Assembly (NCBI GenBank): GCA_030528715.1
Contig: JAUMYJ010000007.1
Span: forward strand, 1-64,000
DNA: 64,000 nucleotides
Origin: Bacteroidales bacterium
Lineage (GTDB): Bacteria > Bacteroidota > Bacteroidia > Bacteroidales > Bacteroidaceae
Direction of reading: 5' to 3'
Part shown: one piece after another, positions 18,416-28,346 of the stretch
Position numbering within the stretch: the stretch's first letter is position 1
Layout of the letters: every line of letters starts with the position of its first letter
Notes under the pieces: generated by a model
Databases searched by the model: none
What the model was told of the DNA's origin: nothing
Seen by the model: the letters and a program-made list of their open reading frames with translations, nothing else
Made by a program: the position numbers and the translations under genes

Positions 18416-19567
18416 TTAGCCTTGTACTTCGTGTGCTAAGATGAGGTTTAGCATAGGCTCACAATAAGCATGTTGCCATGTATAGCCATGGTGAAAGTTT
18501 TGTGCTGTATGTGCAATATTATGGTAATAGCTAGGGTCGTCAATGAGTCGTTTGATGACGGCAGAGATTGTCGTGACCTCGGTAGGAGGTACAAAAATAG
18601 CGTCTTTACCATCAGTTAAAATCTCTGTGGCACCTACACTCTGACTTACAAGTACAGGCATACCACAGCTCATGGCCTCAAAGACTGCTAGCCCCCAGCT
18701 TTGGTCAATATTGATAAACATGAAAGCATCTGCCTCTGTGTGTAAGCGCACAAAGTCGGCTTCGTCTACCATACCGCAAATAGTGATGCGTTCTCCGAGG
18801 TGCTTCTGAGCAATCAAGGCGCGTACCTCTTCGGTATAATCTGGGCTTAGTGCAGTTGAGCCGATGATATTGAGCCGCGCATCAATACCTTGTACCACGA
18901 GTTCCTCAATGACCTTTACCTGTGTCTCGTAGTTGCGATAAGGCATAAACACACCTGACGATAGGAGGTTAATTGCACGTTTTTGGCGACGTATCTCGGT
19001 GGCCATAGTATCTCGCGCTAAGCCGATAGGCTCAATACCACAATAAAAGACATGTGCTTTTCGGCCAAAGCAGCTGTTCACACGTTCTGCGTTTTTGGTC
19101 ACATTTACAGATATGGCATTAACATATAGATTGGCCGTATGGCGTATCCACCAGCAAAGGAGTTTATCCTTCCACGTAGTACGTGTTTTTGACACGCCTA
19201 CCTTAAAGCAATAGGGTAGGTCGTTAATTTGCCATACAACAGGTTTACCAGCAAAGGCGGGGAGGAGCTGCTCAAAACCCAAGTCGTGGATATTTATTAT
19301 CGTGGCATCAGCCACGGCAGCTCGTAAGTCTCGTATGAGTTGAAGTTTGGCTTTGACTTTTTGCCATAGGTTTGTGGCTGTGGGGAGTGGTATGATGTGG
19401 ATACGCTCAGCAAAGCGTGCAAAGCCGGGGTAAGTCTTTTCAGGTGAATATACAAAAGTCAAGACAAAAAAATCCTTGCCTTGGGCTTCGGTATATTCTA
19501 GTAATTTCAAAAACTGTTTGTGCGTCCCTCCGCGTACAGCAATATCACCAATGAGGTATGCTATCAT
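18416..19567 (-). CDS. Family 4 glycosyltransferase
   Basis: The 383-residue GT-B protein begins YLIGDIAVRGGTHKQFLKLL, an acceptor-domain glycine loop. Its C-terminal half has SSGVFMPYRNYETQVKVI near residue 214 and the E-x7-E motif in SWGLAVFEAMSCGMPVLVSQ near 292. It probably adds a sugar to the repeat unit of this locus. Its start overlaps the end of the flavoprotein gene by four bases, and the Wzx gene begins one base after its stop. The three minus-strand genes are therefore probably co-translated. Confidence 0.88.
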   Translation of the reverse strand: MIAYLIGDIAVRGGTHKQFLKLLEYTEAQGKDFFVLTFVYSPEKTYPGFARFAERIHIIPLPTATNLWQKVKAKLQLIRDLRAAVADATIINIHDLGFEQLLPAFAGKPVVWQINDLPYCFKVGVSKTRTTWKDKLLCWWIRHTANLYVNAISVNVTKNAERVNSCFGRKAHVFYCGIEPIGLARDTMATEIRRQKRAINLLSSGVFMPYRNYETQVKVIEELVVQGIDARLNIIGSTALSPDYTEEVRALIAQKHLGERITICGMVDEADFVRLHTEADAFMFINIDQSWGLAVFEAMSCGMPVLVSQSVGATEILTDGKDAIFVPPTEVTTISAVIKRLIDDPSYYHNIAHTAQNFHHGYTWQHAYCEPMLNLILAHEVQG

Positions 19568-20790
19568 AATTGGGCTTTTAGCTCTTTGTAAATATCCATG
19601 GTCTGTTTGATGCAGATATCCATGTTATAGTAATCCCAACGTCCGAAGCGTCCAATGCTATACAGCCCGATAGTATTTAGGTAGGCTAGTATACCATTAA
19701 CCGCTCGGTCACGATTTTCATCAAAGACAACGTAGGCGTGGTCTGATACGTGATAGTCTAATGGGCGAATTAAGAATGGATCTTGCATACCACAAGCTAC
19801 GAGCTCATCGTAACTGCGCTCGCCTACTGCCTCTGTTATTGTATAGCCTTTGGCAGGCTCGAAATAGCTACCGATGTGAATGTAGCGATGGAATAGACTA
19901 TTGGGGTGGGGGAGGTAGCTCCAAGTTTTTTCGGTAGGCTGGCTCTCCCAAAGTATGTTAGATACTTTGTTGTAGCGCAGTAGGCTTGCAAGGTCAAGTA
20001 TATCTTGCGGAGCATCTATGAGGTAGCTCGGCAAGAGATTGAGCGGTAGAGTGCTTACGAGTATATCTGCTTCGTAGCGGTCGTTTACGCGCCAGCCTTC
20101 GCTTGTTTTCTCTATCTTTGTGACATATTCGTTGAAAACAATATCTACCCCCGTAGCAAGTGCTTCGTATAGCGTTTGTTGGTCATTTGTGTTGGGATAG
20201 TAGAAGGTAGCGTGAGACATTGTGTCTTGCTGTGTCTGCATGAGTGAGGCAAAGAACGAAGCTTTGTCGGGAATGGGTAGCTTGTCTTCTACCCAAGTGT
20301 GGCTCATCTCGCGTGGTGCACGTCCCCATATCTTAGTGTTGTAGGGAAGAAAATAGTATTCGGCCAGTGTGTTACCAAATTTTTTGCGAAACCAAACCTC
20401 TAAATTTTCATATATCCCGTCATCGTTGGAGGCCAAAAAATCGCGTACAATAGCTTGCGCAAGTGTGGGGTCTTGCGCAAAGATTTGGCGTATTGAGAAC
20501 TCTATAGGGTAGTCTATTTCATAGCCATCGGCTTGTATGCGTGAGATGCGCTTTACTAAGTGGCATTGCTCTTTGGGAAGTAGAGAGAATACGAAGTCAA
20601 GTACTTCTTTATGTTTGGAGTTAAAGCAATGGCCACCTACCATGTGATAGGTTACACCATCTACTTGTTTTGTTTTGGCTAGTCCACCTATACGGTCTGT
20701 CCCTTCTATTACGAGCACCTCGGCTTGGCCGCGTAGCTGCTGTGCTAGTGACAATCCCGTGATCCCTGCACCTAAAATAAGTATTCGCAT
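19564..20790 (-). CDS. FAD-dependent UDP-galactopyranose-mutase-like protein
   Basis: The 408-residue protein opens with a dinucleotide-binding fold, ILGAGITGLSLAQQL, and then VIEGTDRIGGLAKTKQ, the FAD-binding GG motif. HMVGGHCFNSKH and FLPYNTKIWGRAPREMS further on match the group of amine-oxidase/UGM-like flavoproteins found in glycan loci. Two functions are possible. It could be a UDP-galactopyranose mutase making UDP-galactofuranose, or a related sugar-modifying flavoenzyme. Protoporphyrinogen oxidase is less likely in this setting. It is the first gene of the minus-strand set. Confidence 0.7.
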   Translation of the reverse strand: MRILILGAGITGLSLAQQLRGQAEVLVIEGTDRIGGLAKTKQVDGVTYHMVGGHCFNSKHKEVLDFVFSLLPKEQCHLVKRISRIQADGYEIDYPIEFSIRQIFAQDPTLAQAIVRDFLASNDDGIYENLEVWFRKKFGNTLAEYYFLPYNTKIWGRAPREMSHTWVEDKLPIPDKASFFASLMQTQQDTMSHATFYYPNTNDQQTLYEALATGVDIVFNEYVTKIEKTSEGWRVNDRYEADILVSTLPLNLLPSYLIDAPQDILDLASLLRYNKVSNILWESQPTEKTWSYLPHPNSLFHRYIHIGSYFEPAKGYTITEAVGERSYDELVACGMQDPFLIRPLDYHVSDHAYVVFDENRDRAVNGILAYLNTIGLYSIGRFGRWDYYNMDICIKQTMDIYKELKAQL

Positions 20791-20956
20791 ATCAATGTTA
20801 TTCTGTCTATATCAATCTACAAAAGTAAGCATAAATAAGCACATACAATCATCTTCTACCTAGTTTTCATACAATCCCTAGATGTTAAGAAGTAGAAACA
20901 CACGATTTGATATAGAGGAAAGTTTGCTGAACTAGTACTATTTTATGCTGTGTGGA

Positions 20957-20987
20957 TTTGTTGTTGTCTTTTTTTTGCTTACCTTTG
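20957..20987 (+). promoter_or_regulatory. Promoter of the M6 metalloprotease gene
   Basis: TTTG at 20957-20960 and TACCTTTG at 20980-20987 are separated by 19 bases, a textbook Bacteroidetes promoter. Transcription would start near 20994, giving a leader of about 45 bases. Confidence 0.75.
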
Positions 20988-21037
20988 TCCTATTGTTTTA
21001 AGTAGTATTTGTTTATCCTTCAATATCGGTTTTATTT

Positions 21038-22843
21038 ATGGAGCATGTTTTTCGTGTCGTATTTAGCCTGATGCTTTGGGCTATTCCGTATGTTATGATA
21101 GCCCACGATGAGCTACCGCCACGCCGCGTGCAGCATACTATTACGCAACCCTCAGGTGAGCAGATAGTGCTAACGCGTGTGAGTGATGAACATCGTTTAT
21201 TTTGGCTTACACCTGACGATGCTCCTACATGGTATGATGTGGCAACACAAACGCATCGCTACGCTCTTGTACAGCCCGATTTATCCTTGATTTATACGCC
21301 TGTGGCAGTTTCGCTTGCGCCTAGTGAGACGAGCCGTAAAGCCGCAGCCTCTATGCGCTTTTGGCGCGAGCCTCATGTAGAAACACGTGTTGCTGCCACT
21401 CAGCAAACGGCTGTACTTCGTGCTTTGGGCTCACCACGCATTCCAGTGCTGTTGGTTGAGTTTACTGATACTACTTTTCAATCTTTCAATACCATAGTGG
21501 CAATGGACTCTATGCTCAATGGCAGTAACTATGCTTATGAAGGTGGCAATGGCTCAGTTAAAGCTTATTTTGATGCACAGAGTGATGGGAAGTTTACGCC
21601 AAATTTTGAGGTCGTAGGTCTCTATCGTTTGCCACATCCGATGCGTTATTATGGTGCCAATCAAGGCTCGCTCACAGACGTCCGTTGGAAACAGATGGTA
21701 GAAGAGACCGTAGCTATGGCTATGGCCGAGGGCAAAGATTTTGCTCCGTACAAAGATGGTTCAGGCTCAATCCCTACGGTAGCTATTATTTTTGCGGGGC
21801 AAGGTGAACACGTCTCAGGAGTAGGGCATGACAACCGCTTGTATCCCAAAATGTCGAATGGCCACTTTGCTGTAAATGGTTTGAATTTTCGCTCTCGCTT
21901 TATTTCGCCTGAGGTGTATTACCGCCGTGATGTACCCTACCGCGAGGGTATAGGCACTTTTGTACATGAGTTTAGCCATGTGCTAGGCTTACCCGATTTT
22001 TATGATACTAGCACTTCGGCAGTGGGCTATGGTGCTGATATTTGGTCTGTAATGGATTTGGGTATGCATAGTGGCAATCGTTATAGTCCCATAGGCTATA
22101 TGGCATACGAGCGTGCTTTTATGGGTTGGCTTGATATTCCTACGCTCGAAGAAGCTGCCGAAGTAACTCTCAATCCTCTCACTCAAAGAAATGCTATGCA
22201 TCGTGCCGTGAAAATTGCTAATCCATACGATGCTAATGAGTATTTTATTCTCGAAAATCGTCAACCTTCACGTTTTTTTCCCTCTGTACTAGGGTTTGGG
22301 CTCATGATTACACACGTGGCCTACGATGCTACAGCTTGGCGTACGAACCGCGTCAATGCCATACCAAATAAGCAGCGCCTTTACATCGTGCCAGCCGATG
22401 GCCAACAATCGGGTTATATGGCGGCACTTACTACTTTGCGCAGTGGCAAGCCGATTGACACGGCTTTCTATAATTTGCGAAATGATTTTTTTCCAGGCAC
22501 AGAGGGGCGTTATACTGCATTTTCTTCTACATCGCTGCGCCCCATGGCTGTTTATAATAGCGATGGTAATGGTACGCCAGGTGTGCTTGACAAGCCTATC
22601 TATAATATCCGTATTAACCTCGATCGCACCGTGTCGTTTACTTTCCTTGATAGTACACTCACAGCTATCCCCTCAGTTAATATAAATACACCACTTACGG
22701 CTCAGCCTACACGCATTTATACATTGAGTGGCTTGCATGTTGCTACGCTTCCATTTGGTGTACCTCACACTACACTTGCCCTTCCACGTGGCATTTACGT
22801 TCGTGTATCGGGGCATCAGAGCTGCAAGTTTATTGTAGACTAA
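21038..22843 (+). CDS. Secreted M6 family metalloprotease
   Basis: The 601-residue protein has an N-terminal signal sequence (about residues 1-21). The zinc-binding motif HEFSHVLGLPDFYD lies near residue 310, the HExxHxxGxPD form of the M6 (immune inhibitor A) family. PVLLVEFTDT near 140 and DIWSVMDLG near 337 are other family markers. The last 60 residues (PTRIYTLSGLHVATL... LPRGIYVRVSGHQSCKFIVD) look like a type IX secretion C-terminal signal, so it is probably exported to the surface. It stands alone behind its own promoter. Its target is unknown. Confidence 0.88.
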   Translation: MEHVFRVVFSLMLWAIPYVMIAHDELPPRRVQHTITQPSGEQIVLTRVSDEHRLFWLTPDDAPTWYDVATQTHRYALVQPDLSLIYTPVAVSLAPSETSRKAAASMRFWREPHVETRVAATQQTAVLRALGSPRIPVLLVEFTDTTFQSFNTIVAMDSMLNGSNYAYEGGNGSVKAYFDAQSDGKFTPNFEVVGLYRLPHPMRYYGANQGSLTDVRWKQMVEETVAMAMAEGKDFAPYKDGSGSIPTVAIIFAGQGEHVSGVGHDNRLYPKMSNGHFAVNGLNFRSRFISPEVYYRRDVPYREGIGTFVHEFSHVLGLPDFYDTSTSAVGYGADIWSVMDLGMHSGNRYSPIGYMAYERAFMGWLDIPTLEEAAEVTLNPLTQRNAMHRAVKIANPYDANEYFILENRQPSRFFPSVLGFGLMITHVAYDATAWRTNRVNAIPNKQRLYIVPADGQQSGYMAALTTLRSGKPIDTAFYNLRNDFFPGTEGRYTAFSSTSLRPMAVYNSDGNGTPGVLDKPIYNIRINLDRTVSFTFLDSTLTAIPSVNINTPLTAQPTRIYTLSGLHVATLPFGVPHTTLALPRGIYVRVSGHQSCKFIVD

Positions 22844-22879
22844 ATAGTAAATACTAACCATAAGATATTTTATATAAAG

Positions 22880-23518
22880 ATGAACAAACAAAGTATGCGT
22901 GCGCTTTTATGCGCCCTATTTATTGTAGCTACTCCAGCTTCGCTACAAGCTCAAGGTCTCTTTGACCTCGCTAAAAAAGCAGCTCAGTCGGTTGCTGGTA
23001 GTAATGCTGCCGTAGGTGCTGTTGTAGGCTCACTTATAGGCACTGCTCCTCTTTCGCAGGCCGATGTTGTAGGTACATGGAGCTATAACGAGCCTGCGGT
23101 CGTCTTCGAGAGCGAAAAATTCCTCTCGAATGCAGGTGGTGCAGTAGCTGCTGCCAACGTCGAAAAGAAAATGGCTACACAGCTCCAACGTATAGGCTTT
23201 GAAGCAGGTAAGGCCACGCTTACGTTCAAAAAAGACAATACCTATACTTGCACGGTAAATGGTCAAAAGCTTAGTGGTACGTATGAAATTAAAAACAATA
23301 CAATTGTGCTCAAAGCGCATGGTGTAACAGCCGTAACCGCTAATGCCAAACTCACAGGTAATCAACTTCAAATAAGTTTTCAAACCAACACCTTGCTAAA
23401 AGGTGTAAATACCCTTGCCAAGGTCGCTAGCAAGTACGATGCTTCTATCAAGTCTATTGCTTCGGTAGCCAATGGTGTCAAAGGCATGCAGATGGGCATG
23501 CGATTTACTAAGCGTTAA
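22880..23518 (+). CDS. DUF4923 family lipocalin-like protein
   Basis: The 212-residue protein has a signal peptide ending at LQAQG (about residue 24). A helical, Ala-rich segment follows, then a run of beta strands: VVGTWSYNEPAVVF, ATLTFKKDNTYTCTV, GTYEIKNNTIVL and NQLQISFQTN. This fits DUF4923, a lipocalin-like family of Bacteroidetes with no assigned function. It lies 36 bases after the M6 protease gene with no terminator between, so the two may share a transcript. Confidence 0.75.
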   Translation: MNKQSMRALLCALFIVATPASLQAQGLFDLAKKAAQSVAGSNAAVGAVVGSLIGTAPLSQADVVGTWSYNEPAVVFESEKFLSNAGGAVAAANVEKKMATQLQRIGFEAGKATLTFKKDNTYTCTVNGQKLSGTYEIKNNTIVLKAHGVTAVTANAKLTGNQLQISFQTNTLLKGVNTLAKVASKYDASIKSIASVANGVKGMQMGMRFTKR

Positions 23519-23657
23519 ACCACTACAAAACTCCAACTTTGTCCGTGTTTTGCACGCCTCAACATGTTGCTTAGCAGGTAGGGGGCTCTTAAATAAGGCT
23601 TTTCTTTAATGCCAAGAGGACAAGTACGCTCGCGTTTTTTTATTCGCATATCAACTC

Positions 23658-23687
23658 CACAAAGCTACGCCATAGCGTAGCTTTGTG
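23658..23687. terminator. Hairpin between DUF4923 and cysK genes
   Basis: CACAAAGCTACGC and GCGTAGCTTTGTG pair perfectly around a CATA loop. No clear T run follows on the plus strand. It could end the DUF4923 transcript. Confidence 0.5.
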
Positions 23688-23710
23688 AGCTATATACCAT
23701 ACTCGTGGGA

Positions 23711-23741
23711 TTGCATCTCCTTAGAATTTGTCTTAACTTTG
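23711..23741 (+). promoter_or_regulatory. Promoter of cysK
   Basis: TTG at 23711 and TAACTTTG at 23734-23741 are 20 bases apart. Transcription would start near 23748, about 50 bases before the ATG. Confidence 0.7.
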
Positions 23742-23799
23742 CATCATCAATTTAATAACAACTCGATACACGCTGTCGATACTTAAACGATATAACATT

Positions 23800-24750
23800 A
23801 TGGCCAATATCAAAAACAATCTTACTGAACTTGTGGGTAATACACCTCTCGTGCGTATACCACGCTTCTCTGCTGCTCATCAGCATGTTGCCGAAGTTGT
23901 CGTAAAGCTCGAATTGTTTAATCCTGGTGGAAGTGTCAAAGACCGTATTGCTTTGGCTATGCTCGAAGATGCCGAGGCTCGTGGTGTGCTTACTGCTGGT
24001 AGCACTATTATTGAGCCCACAAGTGGTAATACTGGTATCGGTATTGCTTGGGTAGGTGCAGTCAAGGGCTATCGCGTTATCCTTACGATGCCATCTACCA
24101 TGAGTGTAGAGCGTCAAAATCTGCTCAAAGCCCTCCGTGCCGAGCTTGTGCTGACTGATGGTGCACTTGGTATGAAAGGTGCTATTGCTAAGGCCGAGGA
24201 GTTGCAAGCGAGCATAGAGGGTGGAGTTATTCTGCGTCAGTTTGACAACCCTGCTAACCCAGCGGTGCATGCACGTACCACAGCCGAAGAAATTTGGCGT
24301 GATACCGATGGCGTGGTAGATATGTTTGTAGGTGGTGTGGGCACTGGTGGCACGATTAGTGGCACGGGGCAGCGGCTTAAAGCACTAAACCCCGATATTC
24401 GTATCGTTGCCGTAGAGCCCGATGCTTCTGCGGTACTCTCGGGTGAGGCACCAGGTAAGCACAAGATACAAGGTATTGGTGCAGGTTTTGTGCCTAATAC
24501 TTACAATGGTGATGTCGTAGACCAAGTAATTCGTGTGAGCGATGATGACGCTATTCGCACCAGCCGCGAAGTGGCGCAACAAGAAGGCCTCTTGGTAGGT
24601 ATCTCTTCGGGTGCAGCACTATTTGCTGCCTCACAGCTCGCACAGCAGCCCGAAAATGCAGGCAAACGCATCGTCGTAGTTCTTCCTGACACGGGCGAAC
24701 GCTACCTTTCTACCCTCCTCTATGCCTTTGATGAGTACCCACTCGACTAA
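23800..24750 (+). CDS. cysK: Cysteine synthase A (O-acetylserine sulfhydrylase)
   Basis: This PLP enzyme makes cysteine from O-acetylserine and sulfide in the cytoplasm. The 316-residue protein has the family order: [14 protein letters not shown] near residue 6, [11 protein letters not shown] with the PLP-binding Lys at about 47, [12 protein letters not shown] near 70, and the phosphate loop [12 protein letters not shown] near 180. [12 protein letters not shown] near the end fits the CysK group. The gene has its own promoter and a hairpin terminator. No other sulfur genes lie near it, so regulation by cysteine cannot be judged. Confidence 0.93.
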   Translation: MANIKNNLTELVGNTPLVRIPRFSAAHQHVAEVVVKLELFNPGGSVKDRIALAMLEDAEARGVLTAGSTIIEPTSGNTGIGIAWVGAVKGYRVILTMPSTMSVERQNLLKALRAELVLTDGALGMKGAIAKAEELQASIEGGVILRQFDNPANPAVHARTTAEEIWRDTDGVVDMFVGGVGTGGTISGTGQRLKALNPDIRIVAVEPDASAVLSGEAPGKHKIQGIGAGFVPNTYNGDVVDQVIRVSDDDAIRTSREVAQQEGLLVGISSGAALFAASQLAQQPENAGKRIVVVLPDTGERYLSTLLYAFDEYPLD

Positions 24751-24804
24751 CTGCATAGATTTTCTCGAAGTAAAAGTAAATCGCTAAGAAATAGTGCAAT
24801 ATGT

Positions 24805-24841
24805 AGCCACGACCTAGCCTACAAAGGCATAGGGCGTGGCT
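24805..24841 (+). terminator. Terminator after cysK
   Basis: AGCCACG and CGTGGCT arms, with further imperfect pairing inside (CCTA with TAGG), are followed by TATTTGTTG. It lies about 55 bases after the cysK stop. Confidence 0.6.
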
Positions 24842-25234
24842 TATTTGTTGATAACTTAATGATGAGATTTAACTTAGATTATTTCTTTGTGCTTTTTTGC
24901 GTCTATCTAATCAGTGTGTCTTATATTTTACATGTCTTTGGAAGTTGTAGTTCGGTTTGTTTATAAAGATAAGATTTAGTTTTTTTAATTTAGGCATATT
25001 GTTTTTGTTGCTATTTTTGCAGGTGAAAATAACGAGAGAGTACTTTGGCTAATCGTTCACTATATCTAGATTTTTAGATTTTACTCAGCTTGATAGAACT
25101 GACTTCGTATGATAGATAAATTTGTGTAGTATTATCCGATTCGTAAAATCTGGAATCGTGATTCCAAATACACAATGGGCTTGTGGAGTGTGTTTCCCAT
25201 CTTTTCAATAGTTCACTTTAATAATTCAGTTGAT
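24842..25234. other. AT-rich intergenic stretch with one promoter-like box
   Basis: This stretch is visibly richer in A and T than the flanks and holds no open frame I can support. TAAATTTG at 25117-25124 matches the -7 box and would place a start about 100 bases before the lipoprotein gene. No good -33 element is at the right distance. The base composition suggests the following small genes may be acquired. Confidence 0.4.
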
Positions 25235-25834
25235 ATGTATAGAATGTTAGCCTTTCTGTTGCTTGCGTTTTTTGTAGCTTCATGTAAAAGCGAAGCGACT
25301 TCTGAAGTGGCTGAAGAAGCCACTGTTGATCTAAGTCTGAGTGTGCAGCAGCTTTCAGATCATGTCCAACATAGCCTACCAGTACTTACGACCTATAGCG
25401 AGAGCGCCGTACGTGCAGGTGAAAAAGGTGAAGCTCTGCCAGTTCCCACTGCAGTCGAAAATGAAATCGACAATGTGGTAAAGCAAACAAATGCTTTCCT
25501 TAATGAATGTGGTGTGAGTGACTCGGAAATAACTGAAATTTTCGACGATAGTTTGGATAGTCGATTGTATTACGTTGGTCTCTACTTTACTGCGGTACAA
25601 ACAACGGCCTTCTCTCAAACGCGTTTAACATGGGGTGATGTCGGAGATTGTTTATTGGAGGCGATCGGTTTTGAGGACTTCGCAGTAATTGCGGAGATGA
25701 TTCGTGGAAGATTTGCTAAAAAAGTTGCACAACGAGTCGCGTTACAAGCTATCAAACGCGTTGCTGGCCCAGCTGCCATAGCTTGGACAGCTGCGGAATT
25801 TGGCTACTGCTTAATTAAAGCTGAGTTTCTTTAA
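25235..25834 (+). CDS. Unknown lipoprotein with hydrophobic C-terminal region
   Basis: I do not recognise the family. From the ATG at 25235 the 199-residue protein has a lipoprotein signal (MYRMLAFLLLAFFVASC, lipidated Cys at 17). An acidic linker follows, then a helical domain. The last 65 residues begin WGDVGDCLLEAIGFEDFAV, continue with a basic amphipathic stretch (RGRFAKKVAQRVALQAIKR), and end in the Ala-rich segment VAGPAAIAWTAAEFGYCLI. Such an end could insert into membranes. An upstream ATG at 25175 would bury the lipoprotein signal, so I rejected it. Two small membrane-protein genes follow. Function unknown. Confidence 0.65.
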   Translation: MYRMLAFLLLAFFVASCKSEATSEVAEEATVDLSLSVQQLSDHVQHSLPVLTTYSESAVRAGEKGEALPVPTAVENEIDNVVKQTNAFLNECGVSDSEITEIFDDSLDSRLYYVGLYFTAVQTTAFSQTRLTWGDVGDCLLEAIGFEDFAVIAEMIRGRFAKKVAQRVALQAIKRVAGPAAIAWTAAEFGYCLIKAEFL

Positions 25835-25852
25835 CAAAAAGCACTGTAAGGA

Positions 25853-26092
25853 ATGAATGGTATGTTTCGCTGGTTCTTCTTTATCTTATCTGTGCTTCTC
25901 GTTTTGAGCTCATTGGCCTACCTTATTGACCAACTCCAAACAACGCGAGAAAGAATAAGAAAACGCCAGTTCACATGGAAAATAGCTCTTTTTGAGCTAC
26001 TAGCTTATGCTTTTGCACTCATCCTTTTAGGGAAAGGTGCATCTTACCTCTATGGCTTTTTTACTGACTCACTTCCTCCTGAATATAAATAG
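25853..26092 (+). CDS. Small two-TM membrane protein
   Basis: The 79-residue protein has two hydrophobic segments (about 5-25 and 44-68) joined by a basic loop containing TTRERIRKR. The second helix and the residues before it (FTWKIALFELLAYAFALILL) resemble the 67-residue protein encoded just downstream: Trp-Lys, Glu, Tyr, Ala-Leu, Leu-Leu and Gly line up. It starts 18 bases after the lipoprotein stop, so it is probably in the same transcript. Function unknown. Confidence 0.6.
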   Translation: MNGMFRWFFFILSVLLVLSSLAYLIDQLQTTRERIRKRQFTWKIALFELLAYAFALILLGKGASYLYGFFTDSLPPEYK

Positions 26093-26222
26093 TATTAAGT
26101 AGTGTAAGCATAAGTACAATAAACCATTCCTCGTTTCTTTACTCAATGAGTAATCATCGCTATAAGCGTAGGGCAATACAGCTATTGTCTGTACAAGGCT
26201 AACCTTTATTAACTAACATTCT

Positions 26223-26426
26223 ATGCTGAAACTTAGTTTAGCATCACTCTTGGTACTTGGAAGTACATTTTACTTGGATGTGCGCTTCAAGATTGTCCGC
26301 AGTACCTTGACAAGACAGCCACTGATGTGGAAAAGCGTGCTCGTAGAAGTCTTCTATTATCTTTCCGCGCTATGGCTGTTGGTGGTTGGAGTGGTCAATC
26401 TATGGGGTAGACTACAAGCATTGTAG
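26223..26426 (+). CDS. Small two-TM membrane protein, related to its upstream neighbour
   Basis: The 67-residue protein has two hydrophobic segments (about 3-18 and 40-60) around a basic loop (RFKIVRSTLTRQ). LMWKSVLVEVFYYLSALWLL aligns without gaps to the second half of the 79-residue protein upstream, sharing WK, L, E, Y, AL, LL, G and L-aromatic-G positions. The two genes look like a diverged tandem duplication. A strong hairpin follows its stop. Function unknown. Confidence 0.5.
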   Translation: MLKLSLASLLVLGSTFYLDVRFKIVRSTLTRQPLMWKSVLVEVFYYLSALWLLVVGVVNLWGRLQAL

Positions 26427-26450
26427 CCTAGACTGCTAATATCAGATAGG

Positions 26451-26498
26451 AAAGTCTCCCATCACTCTGAAATAGCCTTTCAGGTGATGGGAGACTTT
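26451..26498. terminator. Two-way terminator between small membrane gene and mscL
   Basis: AAAGTCTCCCATCAC and GTGATGGGAGACTTT are perfect arms of 15 bases. The 18-base loop can itself pair (CTGAAA with TTTCAG). It lies between two converging genes. Confidence 0.75.
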
Positions 26499-26528
26499 GG
26501 TTATATGGCAGCAAGTCGCCTATGTGAC

Positions 26529-26984
26529 TTACTTATTTTTCAGCAAGTCGCGGATTTCGGTTAAGAGTACTTCTTCTTTAGTCGGTACTGGGTCGGCAGC
26601 AGGCACTTCTTCGGCAGGCTTTTCTTTTTTGAGCGAGTTCATACCTTTGATTACGAGGAAGATGCAGAAGGCGATAATCAAGAAGTCTACCGTTGTCTGG
26701 ATAAAGTTGCCGTAGTTGATGGTTACGGCTTCGGTGGCCTCGGTAACGACTTGCCCCGTGGCATCAGTTACAGCAGGAGCAGCGCTCTTTAACGTGTATT
26801 TTAGGTCAGTAAAGTTTACACCACCTGTGATAACGCCTACGATGGGCATGATAAGATCGTCTACAATCGAGCTCACGATTTTGCCAAAGGCACCGCCAAT
26901 GACTACGGCCACGGCCATATCTACGGCATTGCCCTTGATTGCAAATTCTTTAAATTCTTGGATAAAACTCATGTTATGGTTCAT
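26529..26984 (-). CDS. mscL: Large-conductance mechanosensitive channel
   Basis: MscL forms a homopentameric inner-membrane pore that opens under membrane tension and relieves osmotic downshock. The 151-residue length fits. The N-terminal amphipathic helix ([20 protein letters not shown]) and first membrane helix ([20 protein letters not shown], the pore-lining segment) are plain. The second helix is at about 90-110. The C-terminal helical bundle ends [14 protein letters not shown]. The periplasmic loop carries an extra Ala- and Thr-rich stretch ([20 protein letters not shown]). Confidence 0.95.
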   Translation of the reverse strand: MNHNMSFIQEFKEFAIKGNAVDMAVAVVIGGAFGKIVSSIVDDLIMPIVGVITGGVNFTDLKYTLKSAAPAVTDATGQVVTEATEAVTINYGNFIQTTVDFLIIAFCIFLVIKGMNSLKKEKPAEEVPAADPVPTKEEVLLTEIRDLLKNK

Positions 26985-27003
26985 TTAGTCATTGTTGCGA
27001 GTG

Positions 27004-27011
27004 CAAAGTTA
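27004..27011 (-). promoter_or_regulatory. Promoter -7 box of mscL
   Basis: The minus strand reads TAACTTTG about 20 bases before the mscL ATG. The -33 element is unclear. The leader would be very short. Confidence 0.5.
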
Positions 27012-27024
27012 GAAAAGTTTTTTG

Positions 27025-27032
27025 TAAATTTG
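27025..27032 (+). promoter_or_regulatory. Promoter -7 box of gapA
   Basis: TAAATTTG matches the -7 box and would start transcription near 27039, giving a leader of about 127 bases. It lies back to back with the mscL box, only 13 bases away. Confidence 0.5.
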
Positions 27033-27105
27033 CAGTGACAACGGCAGAAAAAAGCCACCTATTGCCCTGCTGCACGCATGTTTAGGGCTTTACCTTTTGC
27101 GATAG

Positions 27106-28176
<1,071 letters not shown>

Positions 28177-28210
28177 TCAGCTTTACCCTGCTATAATAAA
28201 AGTATAGTAT

Positions 28211-28253
28211 ACACTAGGCTACGCCTTAATAAGGCGTAGCCTAGTGTGTTTTT
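28211..28253 (+). terminator. Rho-independent terminator after gapA
   Basis: ACACTAGGCTACGCCTTA pairs perfectly with TAAGGCGTAGCCTAGTGT, followed by a run of T. It lies 35 bases after the gapA stop. Confidence 0.88.
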
Positions 28254-28346
28254 ATCGTGCATGCTTTTTTGAAAGTTAAGCTGTGAAGCCATTAGCTTAT
28301 GCTGTGTGGCTGTGAGAGCTAGGTCATATATGCTGGTATTTAGCCG

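Noticed and set aside
19564..20790. Protoporphyrinogen oxidase
   Set aside because: The fold is shared, but the position in a glycan locus overlapping a glycosyltransferase gene, and the KIWGRAPREMS segment, fit UGM-like enzymes better.
26146..26202. An 18-residue frame between the two small membrane-protein genes
   Set aside because: Too short, no signal or motif, and no promoter or conservation that can be seen.
24842..26426. Genomic island with mobile genes
   Set aside because: The DNA is AT-rich, but no integrase, transposase, tRNA target or flanking repeat is visible, so I only call it an islet of unusual composition.
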